Of a stretch of DNA of 40,751 bases, positions 1 to 7,462 are shown in pieces (the first letter of the stretch is position 1; each line of letters opens with the position of its first letter). A program made the translations under genes and the position numbers. This DNA comes from Gemmataceae bacterium (lineage in GTDB: Bacteria; Planctomycetota; Planctomycetia; Gemmatales; Gemmataceae): contig JANWYO010000172.1 in NCBI GenBank assembly GCA_025055215.1, positions 1 to 40,751 of the forward strand, in the 5' to 3' direction. The notes below the pieces were generated by a model. The model was not told the DNA's origin. It worked only from the letters and a program-made list of their open reading frames with translations, and made no database searches.

Positions 1-1
1 C

Positions 2-613
2 GTTCGCCGCTTGCGGATCATCCGGCGGTGCGTGGGTCGCTCCGTGGACATTCGCGTGGACGCCAACGAGGCATGGACCCCGACCGAGGCGGTGGAGCGC
101 ATTCGCGCCTTGCAGCCGTTCGGAATCAGTGCCGTGGAGCAGCCGGTGCCGCATGAGTTCCTCGGGGCGCTCCCCGAGATACGCCGACTCGTCTGCGTGC
201 CGATTATGCTGGACGAGTCGCTATGCAGTCGCCTCGACGCCGAAGACGCCATCGCCCGGGGGACGTGCGACCTGTTCAACATTCGGCTGTCGAAGTGTGG
301 CGGGTTTATCCCATCGCTTCGGCTCGCCCAGCTGGCCAGACAGCATGGACGCGGCTACCAGCTGGGATGCCAGATCGGCGAGACGGCCCTGTTGTCCGCG
401 GCGGGGCGGCACTTCGCCGCCAGCGTGGCCGGCCTTCGGGCCGTCGAAGGATCGTATGACCGGCACCTGGTCTGCGAACCGCTGGGCACCAGGGACTTGA
501 CTTTCGGCTGGGGCGGCTGGGCCCCGGCCCTGTCGGGACCGGGTCTCGGAGTGAGCGTGAACAGCGAAGCGCTTCGGCGCGTCCTCATTCGCCAGGAGAC
601 GATCCTTGGCTGA
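2..613 (+). CDS. Enolase-superfamily enzyme (muconate cycloisomerase / dipeptide epimerase type), 5'-truncated
   Basis: The reading frame is open from the window edge, so the N-terminal capping domain and the first catalytic K-x-K are missing; about 203 C-terminal residues are seen. The barrel metal ligands of the mandelate racemase/muconate lactonizing group are recognisable: Asp in VDANEAW, Glu in VEQP and Asp in LDES. They are followed by a Lys in IRLSKCGG at the second catalytic lysine position. Such enzymes abstract a proton alpha to a carboxylate using Mg2+. Substrate cannot be told from this fragment; dipeptide epimerase, o-succinylbenzoate synthase and muconate cycloisomerase remain possible. 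The stop codon overlaps the TTG start of the downstream hydrolase by 8 nt, so the two are probably translationally coupled. Confidence 0.85.
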   Translation, partial: VRRLRIIRRCVGRSVDIRVDANEAWTPTEAVERIRALQPFGISAVEQPVPHEFLGALPEIRRLVCVPIMLDESLCSRLDAEDAIARGTCDLFNIRLSKCGGFIPSLRLAQLARQHGRGYQLGCQIGETALLSAAGRHFAASVAGLRAVEGSYDRHLVCEPLGTRDLTFGWGGWAPALSGPGLGVSVNSEALRRVLIRQETILG

Positions 614-1487
614 ATCGCCATTCCAGATCAGGAGCTTCACGGCTGGCGACGGTTACGAATGGAAATACCGGCATTTTCAACCCGCCGGCACGCCCAAGGC
701 CCGCGTCGTCGGCATCCACGGCATCCAGAGCCACGGCGGTTGGTATACCTACTCTTGCCAACGTCTGTGCCAAGCCGGCTATGAGGTATTTTTCCTCGAC
801 CGGCGTGGCGCGGGCCTGAACGAACGGGAACGAGGGGATGTTCCCTACTGGCGTCGCCTGGTGGACGACATCGCCGAGTTTCTGCGGCATCTTCGCCAGA
901 CAGCCCGCTTGCCCACCTACCTGATCGCCATCTCGTGGGGCGGCAAGATTGGCACGGCGTTGCAACGCCGGCATCCCGGAGTCGTGCAGGGACTGGCACT
1001 CCTTTGCCCCGGTTTCTTTCCCCGTCTGCGGACCGCCTGGCTCAAGCGGCTGGTCATCCTCTTCTGCTGCAAGGCCTTTCCAGGGGCAATGTTCCAGATT
1101 CCGTTGAGCGACCCCGACTTGTTTACCGCCTCGCCACACTGGCAGAAGTTCATCGCGGAAGACCCGTGCATGCTCCGCCGGGCCACGGCCCGAATGGCGT
1201 ATGAAAACGGCCGGCTCGACGGCTACCTGCGTCTGTGGCCGCCTCAGATCACCATCCCGGTCCTGCTGATGTTGGCCGAGAAGGACCGAATCATCGACAA
1301 CGCCGCGACTCGGCATTATGTCGAGCAGATTGCCTTGGGACCGCGGGACATCATCGTCTATCCCGGGGCGCACCACACGCTCGAGTTTGAGCCGGACCCG
1401 GAAGTTTTCATCCGGGACTTGACCGCTTGGCTGGAGCGGTGCCTGGCCGCCGAACGGAGCAACGCCCCCTTGGGAAGCGCTCGGTGA
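606..1487 (+). CDS. Alpha/beta hydrolase (monoacylglycerol-lipase-like serine hydrolase)
   Basis: A 293-residue cytosolic alpha/beta hydrolase. The oxyanion-hole region is GIHGIQSHGG (about residues 36-45). The nucleophile elbow is ISWGG with Ser near 110, the acid is probably the Asp of LAEKDRIID, and the His lies in YPGAHHTLEFE near the end. The arrangement resembles the lysophospholipase/monoglyceride lipase branch. The start is TTG at 606, which overlaps the preceding gene by 8 nt; no better in-frame ATG lies close to the fold start. Because it follows an enolase-superfamily gene, a MenC-MenH-like pairing was considered, but the sequence looks more lipase-like than MenH-like and the substrate is unknown. 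Confidence 0.85.
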   Translation: MAESPFQIRSFTAGDGYEWKYRHFQPAGTPKARVVGIHGIQSHGGWYTYSCQRLCQAGYEVFFLDRRGAGLNERERGDVPYWRRLVDDIAEFLRHLRQTARLPTYLIAISWGGKIGTALQRRHPGVVQGLALLCPGFFPRLRTAWLKRLVILFCCKAFPGAMFQIPLSDPDLFTASPHWQKFIAEDPCMLRRATARMAYENGRLDGYLRLWPPQITIPVLLMLAEKDRIIDNAATRHYVEQIALGPRDIIVYPGAHHTLEFEPDPEVFIRDLTAWLERCLAAERSNAPLGSAR

Positions 1488-1737
1488 AGGCAGCACGGCC
1501 GGTGAGCCTCCTGGCCCGGCCCGCCGTGGTGACCTTGGCCGCGATGACGCGCAACGAGGGCCACAGCGACTCACGTCGATTCGCGAGATGTTGACGCAGT
1601 GCCCGTTTTCAGGCGGAGATTTAGAGACACAGGGCCGATTTTGCTTGGGTTTCAAGCCATGATGAAGGACAAAGCGATGAGTGCTAACGAAGGGAATGAG
1701 AGAGACTGATCCGGGGCGGGGCCTTGAGCCGAGCCGA
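1488..1737. other. Intergenic stretch with no gene seen
   Basis: Between the hydrolase stop and the terminator-like palindrome I see no convincing coding frame on either strand, no tRNA and no repeat copy. Confidence 0.5.
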
Positions 1738-1770
1738 CCGTGGCCGGCGTGCCGGCACCGCCGGCCACGG
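1738..1770. terminator. Perfect 12-bp palindrome between convergent genes (bidirectional terminator candidate)
   Basis: Arms CCGTGGCCGGCG (1738-1749) and CGCCGGCCACGG (1759-1770) are exact reverse complements around a 9-nt loop. The stem ends 23 nt beyond the HU stop and also lies beyond the hydrolase stop on the other strand. There is no U-tract on either side, so the terminator role is inferred from position and stem strength. Confidence 0.65.
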
Positions 1771-1793
1771 TGGAGTCCCTGGCCGAGTGGCGC

Positions 1794-2108
1794 TTACTTG
1801 ACCATTTCTTTGAGGCTCTTGAGAGGCTGGGCCTTGACGACATTGCGGGCGGGCTTGGCCTTGAAAATCACCTCTTCCTTGGTGAATGGATTGATGCCCT
1901 TGCGGGCCTTGGTCGCGGGCTTGCGGACCACTTTGAGCTTGAGCAGTCCGGGGACCGTGAAGACACCGGGCCCTTTCTTGCCGAGGTTCTGGCGAATGAG
2001 GTTGGCCAATTCCTCAAAGACGGAGCTGATCTGCTGACGGGTCAGGCCGGTGGCCGCCGCCAATGCCCGATACGTCTCCGACTTGGTGGCAGGTTTGACT
2101 CCAGCCAT
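1794..2108 (-). CDS. HU/IHF-family DNA-binding protein
   Basis: A 104-residue nucleoid protein; HU-family proteins bind and bend DNA as dimers. The N-terminal helical part carries KSETYRALAAATGL (residues 9-22). The beta-arm region follows as GINPFTKEEVIFKAKPARNV (71-90), matching the family's G-x-N-P-x-T-x-E...A-K pattern, and then a lysine-rich tail. The ATG at 2108 is preceded by AGGAG at good spacing; the open frame continues upstream, but that part resembles no protein. A consensus-like promoter lies upstream and a strong palindrome sits just after the stop, so it looks like a single-gene transcription unit. The sequence diverges from classical HU (basic tail, Lys-rich arm), as in many planctomycete HU paralogues. 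Confidence 0.93.
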   Translation of the reverse strand: MAGVKPATKSETYRALAAATGLTRQQISSVFEELANLIRQNLGKKGPGVFTVPGLLKLKVVRKPATKARKGINPFTKEEVIFKAKPARNVVKAQPLKSLKEMVK

Positions 2109-2162
2109 GGATGATCTCCTGTCGATCACGTTGGTGCTTTCGATCCTGCACGATAAGTGCGA

Positions 2163-2191
2163 AAAGTAGAAGCCGGCGAGTGAATTGTCAA
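2163..2191 (-). promoter_or_regulatory. Sigma70-like promoter of the HU gene
   Basis: On the minus strand TTGACA (2186-2191) is followed after 17 nt by TACTTT (2163-2168). The -35 box is a perfect consensus in a GC-rich background, and the -10 matches three of six. The HU start codon lies about 55 nt downstream of the -10. Confidence 0.6.
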
Positions 2192-2276
2192 TCGTTTCTT
2201 TCGGAAAAACAGGCATTTTCTGCATCTTGGGCCGAAAAAGTGCCGGAATTCTTGGGGTCGTGGAGGCCGGGCGTCG

Positions 2277-3260
2277 ATGAAAGCGGCGATCTTTGAGCGT
2301 TTCGGAGAGCCGGCCGAAGTCCTTCAGCTGCGCGAGGTTCCTCGGCCCGCGCCTGGCCCGGGCCAAGTCCGAGTCCGCATGCTGGCCAGCCCCATTAACC
2401 CCTCCGACCTCGCCATGATTCGCGGCGTTTACGGCCAACGGCCCAGGCTACCGGCGACGCCTGGCTTCGAGGGCGTGGGGGTCGTCACGGCTGCTGGCCC
2501 CGGTTGGCTCGGCCGGCTGCGCAAGGGCCGACGTGTCGCCGTCCTCAATGCCCAAGGCGGCAACTGGCAAGAGGAGGTCGTCGTCCCCGCTCGCCACGTC
2601 GTCCCGATTCCTACTGACATCCCGGACGAGCAGGCGGCGTGCTTTTTCGTGAATCCCGCCACGGCCGTGGTGATGGTGCGGCACGTGCTTCGGGTACCCC
2701 GCGGCGCCTGGCTTCTGCAAACCGCCGCCGCGAGCGCCCTCGGCCGGATGGTCGTCCGCCTGGGCCGACATGACGGCTTCCGCACCCTGAACGTCGTTCG
2801 CCGCCGCGAGCAAATTGACGAGTTGCTCCGGCTCGGGGCCGACGCGGTCGTCTGCACGGCCGACGAGATACTGCTGGATCGCGTCCGCGCCCTCACGGAT
2901 GGGGTGGGGGTCCCCTTCGCCATCGACCCCGTTGGTGGGCCGCTGACTGCTCAACTGATCGAGACCTTGGCCCGACATGGCCGACTGCTCGTTTTCGGTA
3001 CGCTCTCCGGCGAGCCGATGACGCTTTCGCCCCGCGACTTGATGGTCGGCCACAAAACCATCGAGGGTTTCTGGCTCTCGGAGTGGGCCCGCGATCAAGG
3101 ACCACTGACGATGCTCCGCCTGTTCCGTGGCATCGTGCGGCTGATGCGGCGCGGGGTGCTGACGACCGAGGTGGCGGCGATGTATCCGCTCGAGCAGCTG
3201 GCCGCCGCCGTGGCGGCGGCCAGCCAGGCGCGAGGCAAGGTGCTGCTGCGGTTTGCCTGA
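2277..3260 (+). CDS. MDR-superfamily NAD(P)H-dependent oxidoreductase (quinone / 2-enoyl thioester reductase type)
   Basis: A 327-residue medium-chain dehydrogenase/reductase. The N-terminal GroES-like domain includes INPSDLAMIRG and ATPGFEGVGVV. The cofactor domain starts around NPATAVVMV (about residue 125). GFEG replaces the GHE of zinc alcohol dehydrogenases and the structural zinc cysteines are absent, so a zinc-independent reductase of the quinone oxidoreductase or mitochondrial enoyl-reductase (MECR/ETR) branch is most likely. The glycine-rich nucleotide loop is atypical (AAASALGRMVVRLG). The ATG at 2277 has GGAGG ten bases upstream. The gene stands alone between HU (divergent) and lipA (same strand, over 120 nt away). 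The exact substrate is not evident. Confidence 0.88.
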   Translation: MKAAIFERFGEPAEVLQLREVPRPAPGPGQVRVRMLASPINPSDLAMIRGVYGQRPRLPATPGFEGVGVVTAAGPGWLGRLRKGRRVAVLNAQGGNWQEEVVVPARHVVPIPTDIPDEQAACFFVNPATAVVMVRHVLRVPRGAWLLQTAAASALGRMVVRLGRHDGFRTLNVVRRREQIDELLRLGADAVVCTADEILLDRVRALTDGVGVPFAIDPVGGPLTAQLIETLARHGRLLVFGTLSGEPMTLSPRDLMVGHKTIEGFWLSEWARDQGPLTMLRLFRGIVRLMRRGVLTTEVAAMYPLEQLAAAVAAASQARGKVLLRFA

Positions 3261-3379
3261 GCCAAGCCACGCTCTTGAGGTGGCATGCGCCACAGGAACT
3301 TGGGTTGGGCTGATCGGCACCGCATCTCGATGCTCCGTCGTGGCGCCCGCCCGCGCGTTCGCCTAGTCATCCGGGCGCC

Positions 3380-3385
3380 TATAAT
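3380..3385 (+). promoter_or_regulatory. TATAAT -10 box directly in front of lipA
   Basis: A perfect TATAAT ends one base before the first ATG (3387) and 7 nt before the second in-frame ATG (3393). Transcription from it would begin at about 3392-3393, giving a leaderless mRNA starting on the lipA ATG. No good -35 hexamer is visible at 16-18 nt; TTCGCC at 3358-3363 is the nearest. Confidence 0.4.
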
Positions 3386-3392
3386 CATGGAT

Positions 3393-4313
3393 ATGCGACC
3401 CCTGCCGCTGGTATCCACTGCCACCCACTTACGAACCGAGCCAAGGCGTCGACTGCCGCCGTGGCTGAAGCGTCCGCTGCCCCGAGGCAATGAGAATTTC
3501 TTCACGCAGCAACTTCTGCGGGACTTGCGGCTGGAGACGGTGTGCGAGAACGCCCGTTGCCCTAATCGGCCGGAGTGCTATGCCCGCCGCACGGCGACGT
3601 TCATGATTCTGGGGAATGTCTGTACTCGGCCCTGCGGCTTCTGTTCGGTGCCCCGGGGTCAGCCCGCGGCCGTGGCCGACGACGAACCAGAGCGCTTGGC
3701 CGAGGCGGCCGCCAGGCTGGGGTTGCGGCACGTGGTCATCACGTCGGTGACCCGGGACGACCTGCCCGATGGCGGAGCGGAGCATTTCTATCGCTGCATC
3801 CTAGCGGTTCGCCGCCGCACCGGCGCGACGGTGGAGGTATTGACGCCGGACTTTCGCGGCCACGCCGCGGCTATCGACCGGGTCGTCGAGGCCCGACCGG
3901 AAGTTTACAACCACAATCTGGAAACCGTGCCTCGACTGTACCGCAAGGTCCGCGGCCTGGCCGACTACCGCCGCAGCCTCGATCTTTTGGCCCGAGTCAA
4001 GCGGACCGATCCGAGCATCATCACGAAAAGCGGCTTGATGCTGGGGTTGGGAGAAACGATCGACGAGTTGTTCGATGTGTGGGCCGACCTGCGCGCCGTG
4101 GACTGCGATGTCTTAACCCTGGGCCAGTACTTGGCGCCGACGTTGAAGCACATCCCGGTGGTGCGCTATGTGCCTCCCGCGGAATTCGACCGCCTCGGCG
4201 ACTTGGCACGGTGCTTGGGGTTCCGGCAAGTCGCCAGCGGGCCGTTTGTCCGCTCCAGTTATCACGCCGAGGAGTTGCTACCTGACCATGCAGAGGGCCA
4301 TCGTCCTGCCTGA
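3393..4313 (+). CDS. lipA: Lipoyl synthase (radical SAM)
   Basis: LipA inserts two sulfurs into protein-bound octanoyl groups to make lipoyl cofactors. Both iron-sulfur sites are present: the auxiliary-cluster motif C-x4-C-x5-C ([12 protein letters not shown]) and the radical-SAM C-x3-C-x2-C (CTRPCGFC). The C-terminal R-S-S-Y signature that closes on the auxiliary cluster appears as [10 protein letters not shown]. Length is 306 residues with the ATG at 3393; an ATG two codons upstream (3387) is also possible, and the frame stays open back to 3285, but that part is not LipA-like. The 3' end overlaps the next small gene by 26 nt. No lipB or pyruvate dehydrogenase genes are in the window. Confidence 0.96.
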   Translation: MRPLPLVSTATHLRTEPRRRLPPWLKRPLPRGNENFFTQQLLRDLRLETVCENARCPNRPECYARRTATFMILGNVCTRPCGFCSVPRGQPAAVADDEPERLAEAAARLGLRHVVITSVTRDDLPDGGAEHFYRCILAVRRRTGATVEVLTPDFRGHAAAIDRVVEARPEVYNHNLETVPRLYRKVRGLADYRRSLDLLARVKRTDPSIITKSGLMLGLGETIDELFDVWADLRAVDCDVLTLGQYLAPTLKHIPVVRYVPPAEFDRLGDLARCLGFRQVASGPFVRSSYHAEELLPDHAEGHRPA

Positions 4314-4539
4314 CCTCGGGGCCGGCCCGCTGCGGTTGAGCGTCTGGTTCGCCGACCCGGGGGACGCGGTTTACGAAGGCGATCGGCTGGTGGAAGTCGT
4401 TGGAGGCGGGGTGACGTTCGACGTCCCGGCACCCGCCACCGGCCGCTTGGCGGAGCAGTGCGCCCTCCCCGATGACCCCGTGGTCCCCGGTCAGGTCCTC
4501 GGCCTGATCCACGTCGATGAGGGGCCGATGCCGGGCTAG
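4288..4539 (+). CDS. Small lipoyl/biotinyl-domain-like protein without any lysine
   Basis: An 83-residue protein whose whole length matches a lipoyl/biotinyl beta-barrel: an opening strand AIVLPDLG, then [15 protein letters not shown], then V-P-A-P-A-T-G, and a final G-Q-V-L-G-L-I. In carrier domains the hairpin turn carries D-K-A or M-K with the modified lysine. Here the turn is [10 protein letters not shown], glycine stands in the lysine position, and there is no lysine anywhere in the protein. It therefore cannot be lipoylated or biotinylated in the normal way. It starts inside lipA (26-nt overlap, different frame), which implies translational coupling and a role near lipoyl synthesis, for example as a structural mimic or regulator; that role is inference. 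Confidence 0.75.
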   Translation: MQRAIVLPDLGAGPLRLSVWFADPGDAVYEGDRLVEVVGGGVTFDVPAPATGRLAEQCALPDDPVVPGQVLGLIHVDEGPMPG

Positions 4540-5210
4540 CGGACGACCGGATAATAGGCGGCCAATCGGTCGGGTGGTATCCCGGCAGCCGCCAAGGCCG
4601 TCAGTGTCCAGTTCCGCAGCGTCTGGCGCACCAGTCCAATCCGCTGCCACCGGCGGGCCGAGACGTGAATGAGTGCTCGAGCCACAACGATTCGACCACA
4701 GCGGCGCAGCGTGCGGCTGAAGACCACGTCTTCCATAAATTTGACTGGCGGAAAGCCTCCCAGTCGCTCGAAGAGGAGACGGCGCAGGAACAAGCCCTGG
4801 TCGCCGTAGATCAAGCCGGTCAGGCGGACCCGCGCCGTGGCACAGGCATCGATGCAACGGTAGGGCCAACCATCGGCCTGGGTACGCATGGTGAAACAGC
4901 CGGCGGCGACATGGGGGCGACGCAGCCAATGTTCCATCTCGTCCAAGGCTCCGGGAGCGAGCATGCAGTCGGCATGAAGAAAGAGGAGGTTATCGCCGGT
5001 GGCGTGGGCCGCGCCTAAGTTCATCTGGCTGGCCCGCCCCCGCGGGCCAGTCAGGAGTCGGTCCGCCGCTGTCGCCAGCCGACACGTTGCGTCGTCGCTG
5101 CCCCCGTCCACGACGATGATCTCCCTGGGCCGCTGGGCGCGGAGATGGGCCAAGGTCGCCGCCAGGCAGCTTTCTTCGTTGAGAGTCGGTATGATGATCG
5201 AAACGCTCAC
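4536..5210 (-). CDS. Family 2 glycosyltransferase, TIGR04283-like
   Basis: A 224-residue GT-A fold transferase. It opens with VSIIIPTLNEESCLAATL, has VVDGGSDDAT as the nucleotide-sugar site and the metal-binding region as FLHADCMLAPGAL. Acceptor-side motifs follow as GDQGLFLRR and GGFPPVKFMEDVVFSRTLRRCGR, ending with a short C-terminal segment. This is the layout of the compact 'rSAM/selenodomain-associated transferase 2' family. The start is taken as GTG at 5210, which begins the conserved first strand; no ATG is available nearby and no Shine-Dalgarno is seen. Its stop codon overlaps that of the convergent lipoyl-like gene, and only 24 nt separate its start from the divergent YkgJ-type gene. 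Acceptor unknown. Confidence 0.88.
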   Translation of the reverse strand: MSVSIIIPTLNEESCLAATLAHLRAQRPREIIVVDGGSDDATCRLATAADRLLTGPRGRASQMNLGAAHATGDNLLFLHADCMLAPGALDEMEHWLRRPHVAAGCFTMRTQADGWPYRCIDACATARVRLTGLIYGDQGLFLRRLLFERLGGFPPVKFMEDVVFSRTLRRCGRIVVARALIHVSARRWQRIGLVRQTLRNWTLTALAAAGIPPDRLAAYYPVVR

Positions 5211-5234
5211 CGTTAGTTGTCCGGGGAGACTGCC

Positions 5235-5645
5235 ATGCCCGAGCCGTGGTACCACGCCGGCCTCCGCTTCCGTTGCACCCGCTGCGGCCACTGCTGCACC
5301 GGCACGCCTGGCGTCGTCTGGGTCAACGCCGAGGAGTTGGCGGCCATCGCCTCGTTTCGAGGCGAACCGCTCGACCAGACCACAGCCCTGTACAGTCGGC
5401 CGCTCCGCGGCAAACGCACGCTCCGCGAAAAGGCGAACGGGGATTGTATTTTTTACGACCCGAGCCAAGGCTGCACGATTTACCCGGTGCGGCCGCGGCA
5501 GTGCCGCACCTGGCCGTTTTGGGAAAGCAACCTCGCCACGCCGGCGGACTGGGAGCGGACCTGCCGCATCTGCCCCGGCTCGGGCCAGGGAGACCTGATT
5601 CCGGCGGAGGAGATTACCCGGCGGATGAAAGTGATTCGCTTGTGA
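5235..5645 (+). CDS. YkgJ-family cysteine-cluster protein (first of two)
   Basis: A 136-residue protein of the UPF0153/YkgJ (CxxCxxCC) family, thought to bind a metal or iron-sulfur centre. The N-terminal cluster is CTRCGHCC (about residues 14-21). It is followed by a C-x-F-Y...C-T-I-Y-P-V-R-P-x-Q-C-R-T-W-P-F block and a further CRIC pair near the end. The ATG at 5235 has GGGGAGA 5-11 nt upstream; an in-frame TTG at 5217 is less likely. A second, distinct cysteine-cluster gene follows 45 nt downstream, so the two probably form an operon that continues into the propeller gene. The biochemical role of this family is not established. Confidence 0.88.
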   Translation: MPEPWYHAGLRFRCTRCGHCCTGTPGVVWVNAEELAAIASFRGEPLDQTTALYSRPLRGKRTLREKANGDCIFYDPSQGCTIYPVRPRQCRTWPFWESNLATPADWERTCRICPGSGQGDLIPAEEITRRMKVIRL

Positions 5646-5690
5646 TCGCCTCCTGACCAAGGATTGCCCCGCGGGTTCGGCTTTGCGTCC

Positions 5691-6137
5691 ATGAGTGACG
5701 CCGTGTCCAACGTCCTGCGTCGTCAGGTGCTTGACCTTTACCGAGAGGTCGATGCCGAGGTGGCCGCCGCTGGGCCGGTCTGTCTCGCCAGCGGACGTTG
5801 CTGCCGGTTCAAGGAGTACGGACACGTGTTGTACCTCAGCAACCTCGAGGCCGAGGTGTTGCTCGCGGGCGCCCCTCCCTACGAGGCACCGGTTTCGCCC
5901 GACTTCTGTCCCTTTCAGCAGGGCCATCTCTGCACGGCCCGCGAGCCGCGACCCTTGGGCTGCCGCATTTTCTTCTGCGACCCGTCCTACCAGGAAACCG
6001 CCCACGCCCTCACCGAGAAGTACCTGTCCCGGTTGAAAAAGCTGGCCCGGGAGCGGGGCGTTGACTGGTGCTATGCCCCGTTGCATCATTTCCTCAACGA
6101 GGCGAAGGCCCCCAGACCTCGTGATGAGGATCAATGA
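5691..6137 (+). CDS. YkgJ-like cysteine-cluster protein (second, divergent)
   Basis: A 148-residue cytosolic protein with a reduced version of the YkgJ layout. It has C-L-A-S-G-R-C-C near residue 31, then FCPFQQGHLCTAREPRPLGCRI as the central Cys block, then FFCDP, and a Trp-Cys-Tyr near the C-terminus (DWCYAPLHHF). Compared with its neighbour the first C-x2-C is replaced by a C-x5-CC arrangement, so any cofactor would be ligated differently. The ATG at 5691 is chosen over an in-frame TTG at 5664. It ends one base before the ATG of the PQQ-propeller gene, which suggests coupling. Function unknown. Confidence 0.8.
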   Translation: MSDAVSNVLRRQVLDLYREVDAEVAAAGPVCLASGRCCRFKEYGHVLYLSNLEAEVLLAGAPPYEAPVSPDFCPFQQGHLCTAREPRPLGCRIFFCDPSYQETAHALTEKYLSRLKKLARERGVDWCYAPLHHFLNEAKAPRPRDEDQ

Positions 6138-6138
6138 C

Positions 6139-7368
6139 ATGCGTCGCTTGCGGTCGCTGGTGCTGATTGGTTGGGCGGCCATGACGGGCTTGGCAGCGGA
6201 TTGGCCGCAATGGCTCGGCCCTGCCCGCGATGGCTCCACCGTCGAGAAGGTCGTCCCGTGGACCGCACCGCCGAAAGTCGCCTGGCGGCTGCCGGTCGGC
6301 GAAGGGCACAGCTCGCCCGTCGTTGCCGACGGGCGAGTGATCGTCCACGTCAAGGTCCTTGACAAAGACGCCGAGGAGGTGCTCGCCGTCGATGCCGGCA
6401 CCGGCACCGTGCAGTGGCGGGTGGCCTACCCGCGCGGCAGCTTTACCAGCATTTTCGGCAACGGCCCGCGTTCCACCCCCATCATTTCCGGTCGGCGCGT
6501 CTATACCCTCGGCGTCACCGGCATCCTCACCTGCCTCGACGTGACCGATGGCAAACAGCTTTGGCAGGTGGATACCGCCAAAGAATTCAAACCGCCCAGC
6601 CTCACGTTCGGCGTCTCCTCGTCACCCCTGATCGAGGGCAACTTGCTGCTGGTAAACGTCGGCGCCAAGGGTGCGTCGGTGGTGGCGTTTGATAAGGACC
6701 AAGGCAGCGTCGTCTGGAAAGCCGGCGACGACCCCGCCAGTTACTCGTCGCCGATTGCTTTCGGCGAGGGGGACCGCCGCCAAGTCGTCTTCCTGACGCA
6801 GAAAGGCCTGCTGGCCCTCAAACCCGCCGACGGCTCCATCCTTTGGCAATTTCCCTTCGTGGACCTGCTCAGCGAAAGCTCCTCGACCCCGGTGCGCATC
6901 AACGACTTTCTCGTGGCCAGCTCGGTGACCCGCGGCAGCGTGGCCTTGAACCTGACGGAGCAGGACGGCAAGCCCAAGGTCGCGGAGAAGTGGACGGCAC
7001 CGACCCTGACGTGCTACTTCTCCACCCCGGTAGCCGTCGGCAAGGACCAGCTTTACATGGTCACCGGCACGGTCATTCCGCCGCCGTCCGCGACGCTCCG
7101 CTGCGTCGATCCGCAGACGGGCAAAGAACTGTGGAATAAGCCGCGCATTGGCCGCTACCACGCCGCCATGCTGCGCACCGCGGACTATCGGCTGCTGCTG
7201 CTGGATGATGACGGCCAATTGGTCCTGATCGACCCGGACCCGAAAGGCTACCGCGAACTCGCCCGGGCGAAAATCTGCGGCAAGACCTGGGCCCACCCTG
7301 CCTTGGCGAATGGCCGGCTCTTCGTCCGCGACGATCGGGAGCTGATCGCGGTGGACCTGGGTAAATGA
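6139..7368 (+). CDS. Secreted PQQ-binding-like beta-propeller repeat protein
   Basis: A 409-residue exported protein. The signal peptide MRRLRSLVLIGWAAMTGLA is followed directly by ADWPQWLGPARDG, the opening typical of planctomycete PQQ-like propellers. The blades carry repeats of the form V-x-A-x-D-x-x-T-G-x-x-x-W (VLAVDAGTGTVQWRV, LTCLDVTDGKQLWQV, LLALKPADGSILWQF, LRCVDPQTGKELWNK), a BamB/quinoprotein-type fold. No quinoprotein dehydrogenase active-site Cys pair is visible, so a structural or binding role is more likely than catalysis. ATG 6139 is preceded by AGGA; an in-frame ATG at 6124 would overlap the upstream gene. A perfect-looking palindrome follows the stop. Confidence 0.9.
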   Translation: MRRLRSLVLIGWAAMTGLAADWPQWLGPARDGSTVEKVVPWTAPPKVAWRLPVGEGHSSPVVADGRVIVHVKVLDKDAEEVLAVDAGTGTVQWRVAYPRGSFTSIFGNGPRSTPIISGRRVYTLGVTGILTCLDVTDGKQLWQVDTAKEFKPPSLTFGVSSSPLIEGNLLLVNVGAKGASVVAFDKDQGSVVWKAGDDPASYSSPIAFGEGDRRQVVFLTQKGLLALKPADGSILWQFPFVDLLSESSSTPVRINDFLVASSVTRGSVALNLTEQDGKPKVAEKWTAPTLTCYFSTPVAVGKDQLYMVTGTVIPPPSATLRCVDPQTGKELWNKPRIGRYHAAMLRTADYRLLLLDDDGQLVLIDPDPKGYRELARAKICGKTWAHPALANGRLFVRDDRELIAVDLGK

Positions 7369-7410
7369 CCGATCCTGGGGCAATTCCTGACGATCCCGGG
7401 TGTGGCCGGT

Positions 7411-7440
7411 CGCAGGCGAAGGCCATGGCCTTCACCTGCG
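7411..7440. terminator. 30-bp near-perfect palindrome between convergent genes
   Basis: CGCAGGCGAAGGCC and GGCCTTCACCTGCG form a stem with a single G-T mismatch around a CATG-type centre. It lies 43 nt after the propeller stop and 23 nt after the cyclophilin stop on the other strand. There is no U-tract; the bidirectional terminator role is inferred from position. Confidence 0.65.
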
Positions 7441-7462
7441 AGTCACCCTCTGGAGCGGCGAA

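Noticed and set aside
606-1487. MenH assignment for the hydrolase next to a MenC-like fragment
   Set aside because: The hydrolase resembles monoglyceride lipases more, and the enolase-family substrate is unknown.
585-1655. Long minus-strand frame antisense to the alpha/beta hydrolase
   Set aside because: No protein-like domains; the plus strand carries a full catalytic triad and the fold.
5213-6407. Upstream extension of the glycosyltransferase frame over 1 kb
   Set aside because: The conserved N-terminal strand starts at 5210; the extension is antisense to the two cysteine-cluster genes.
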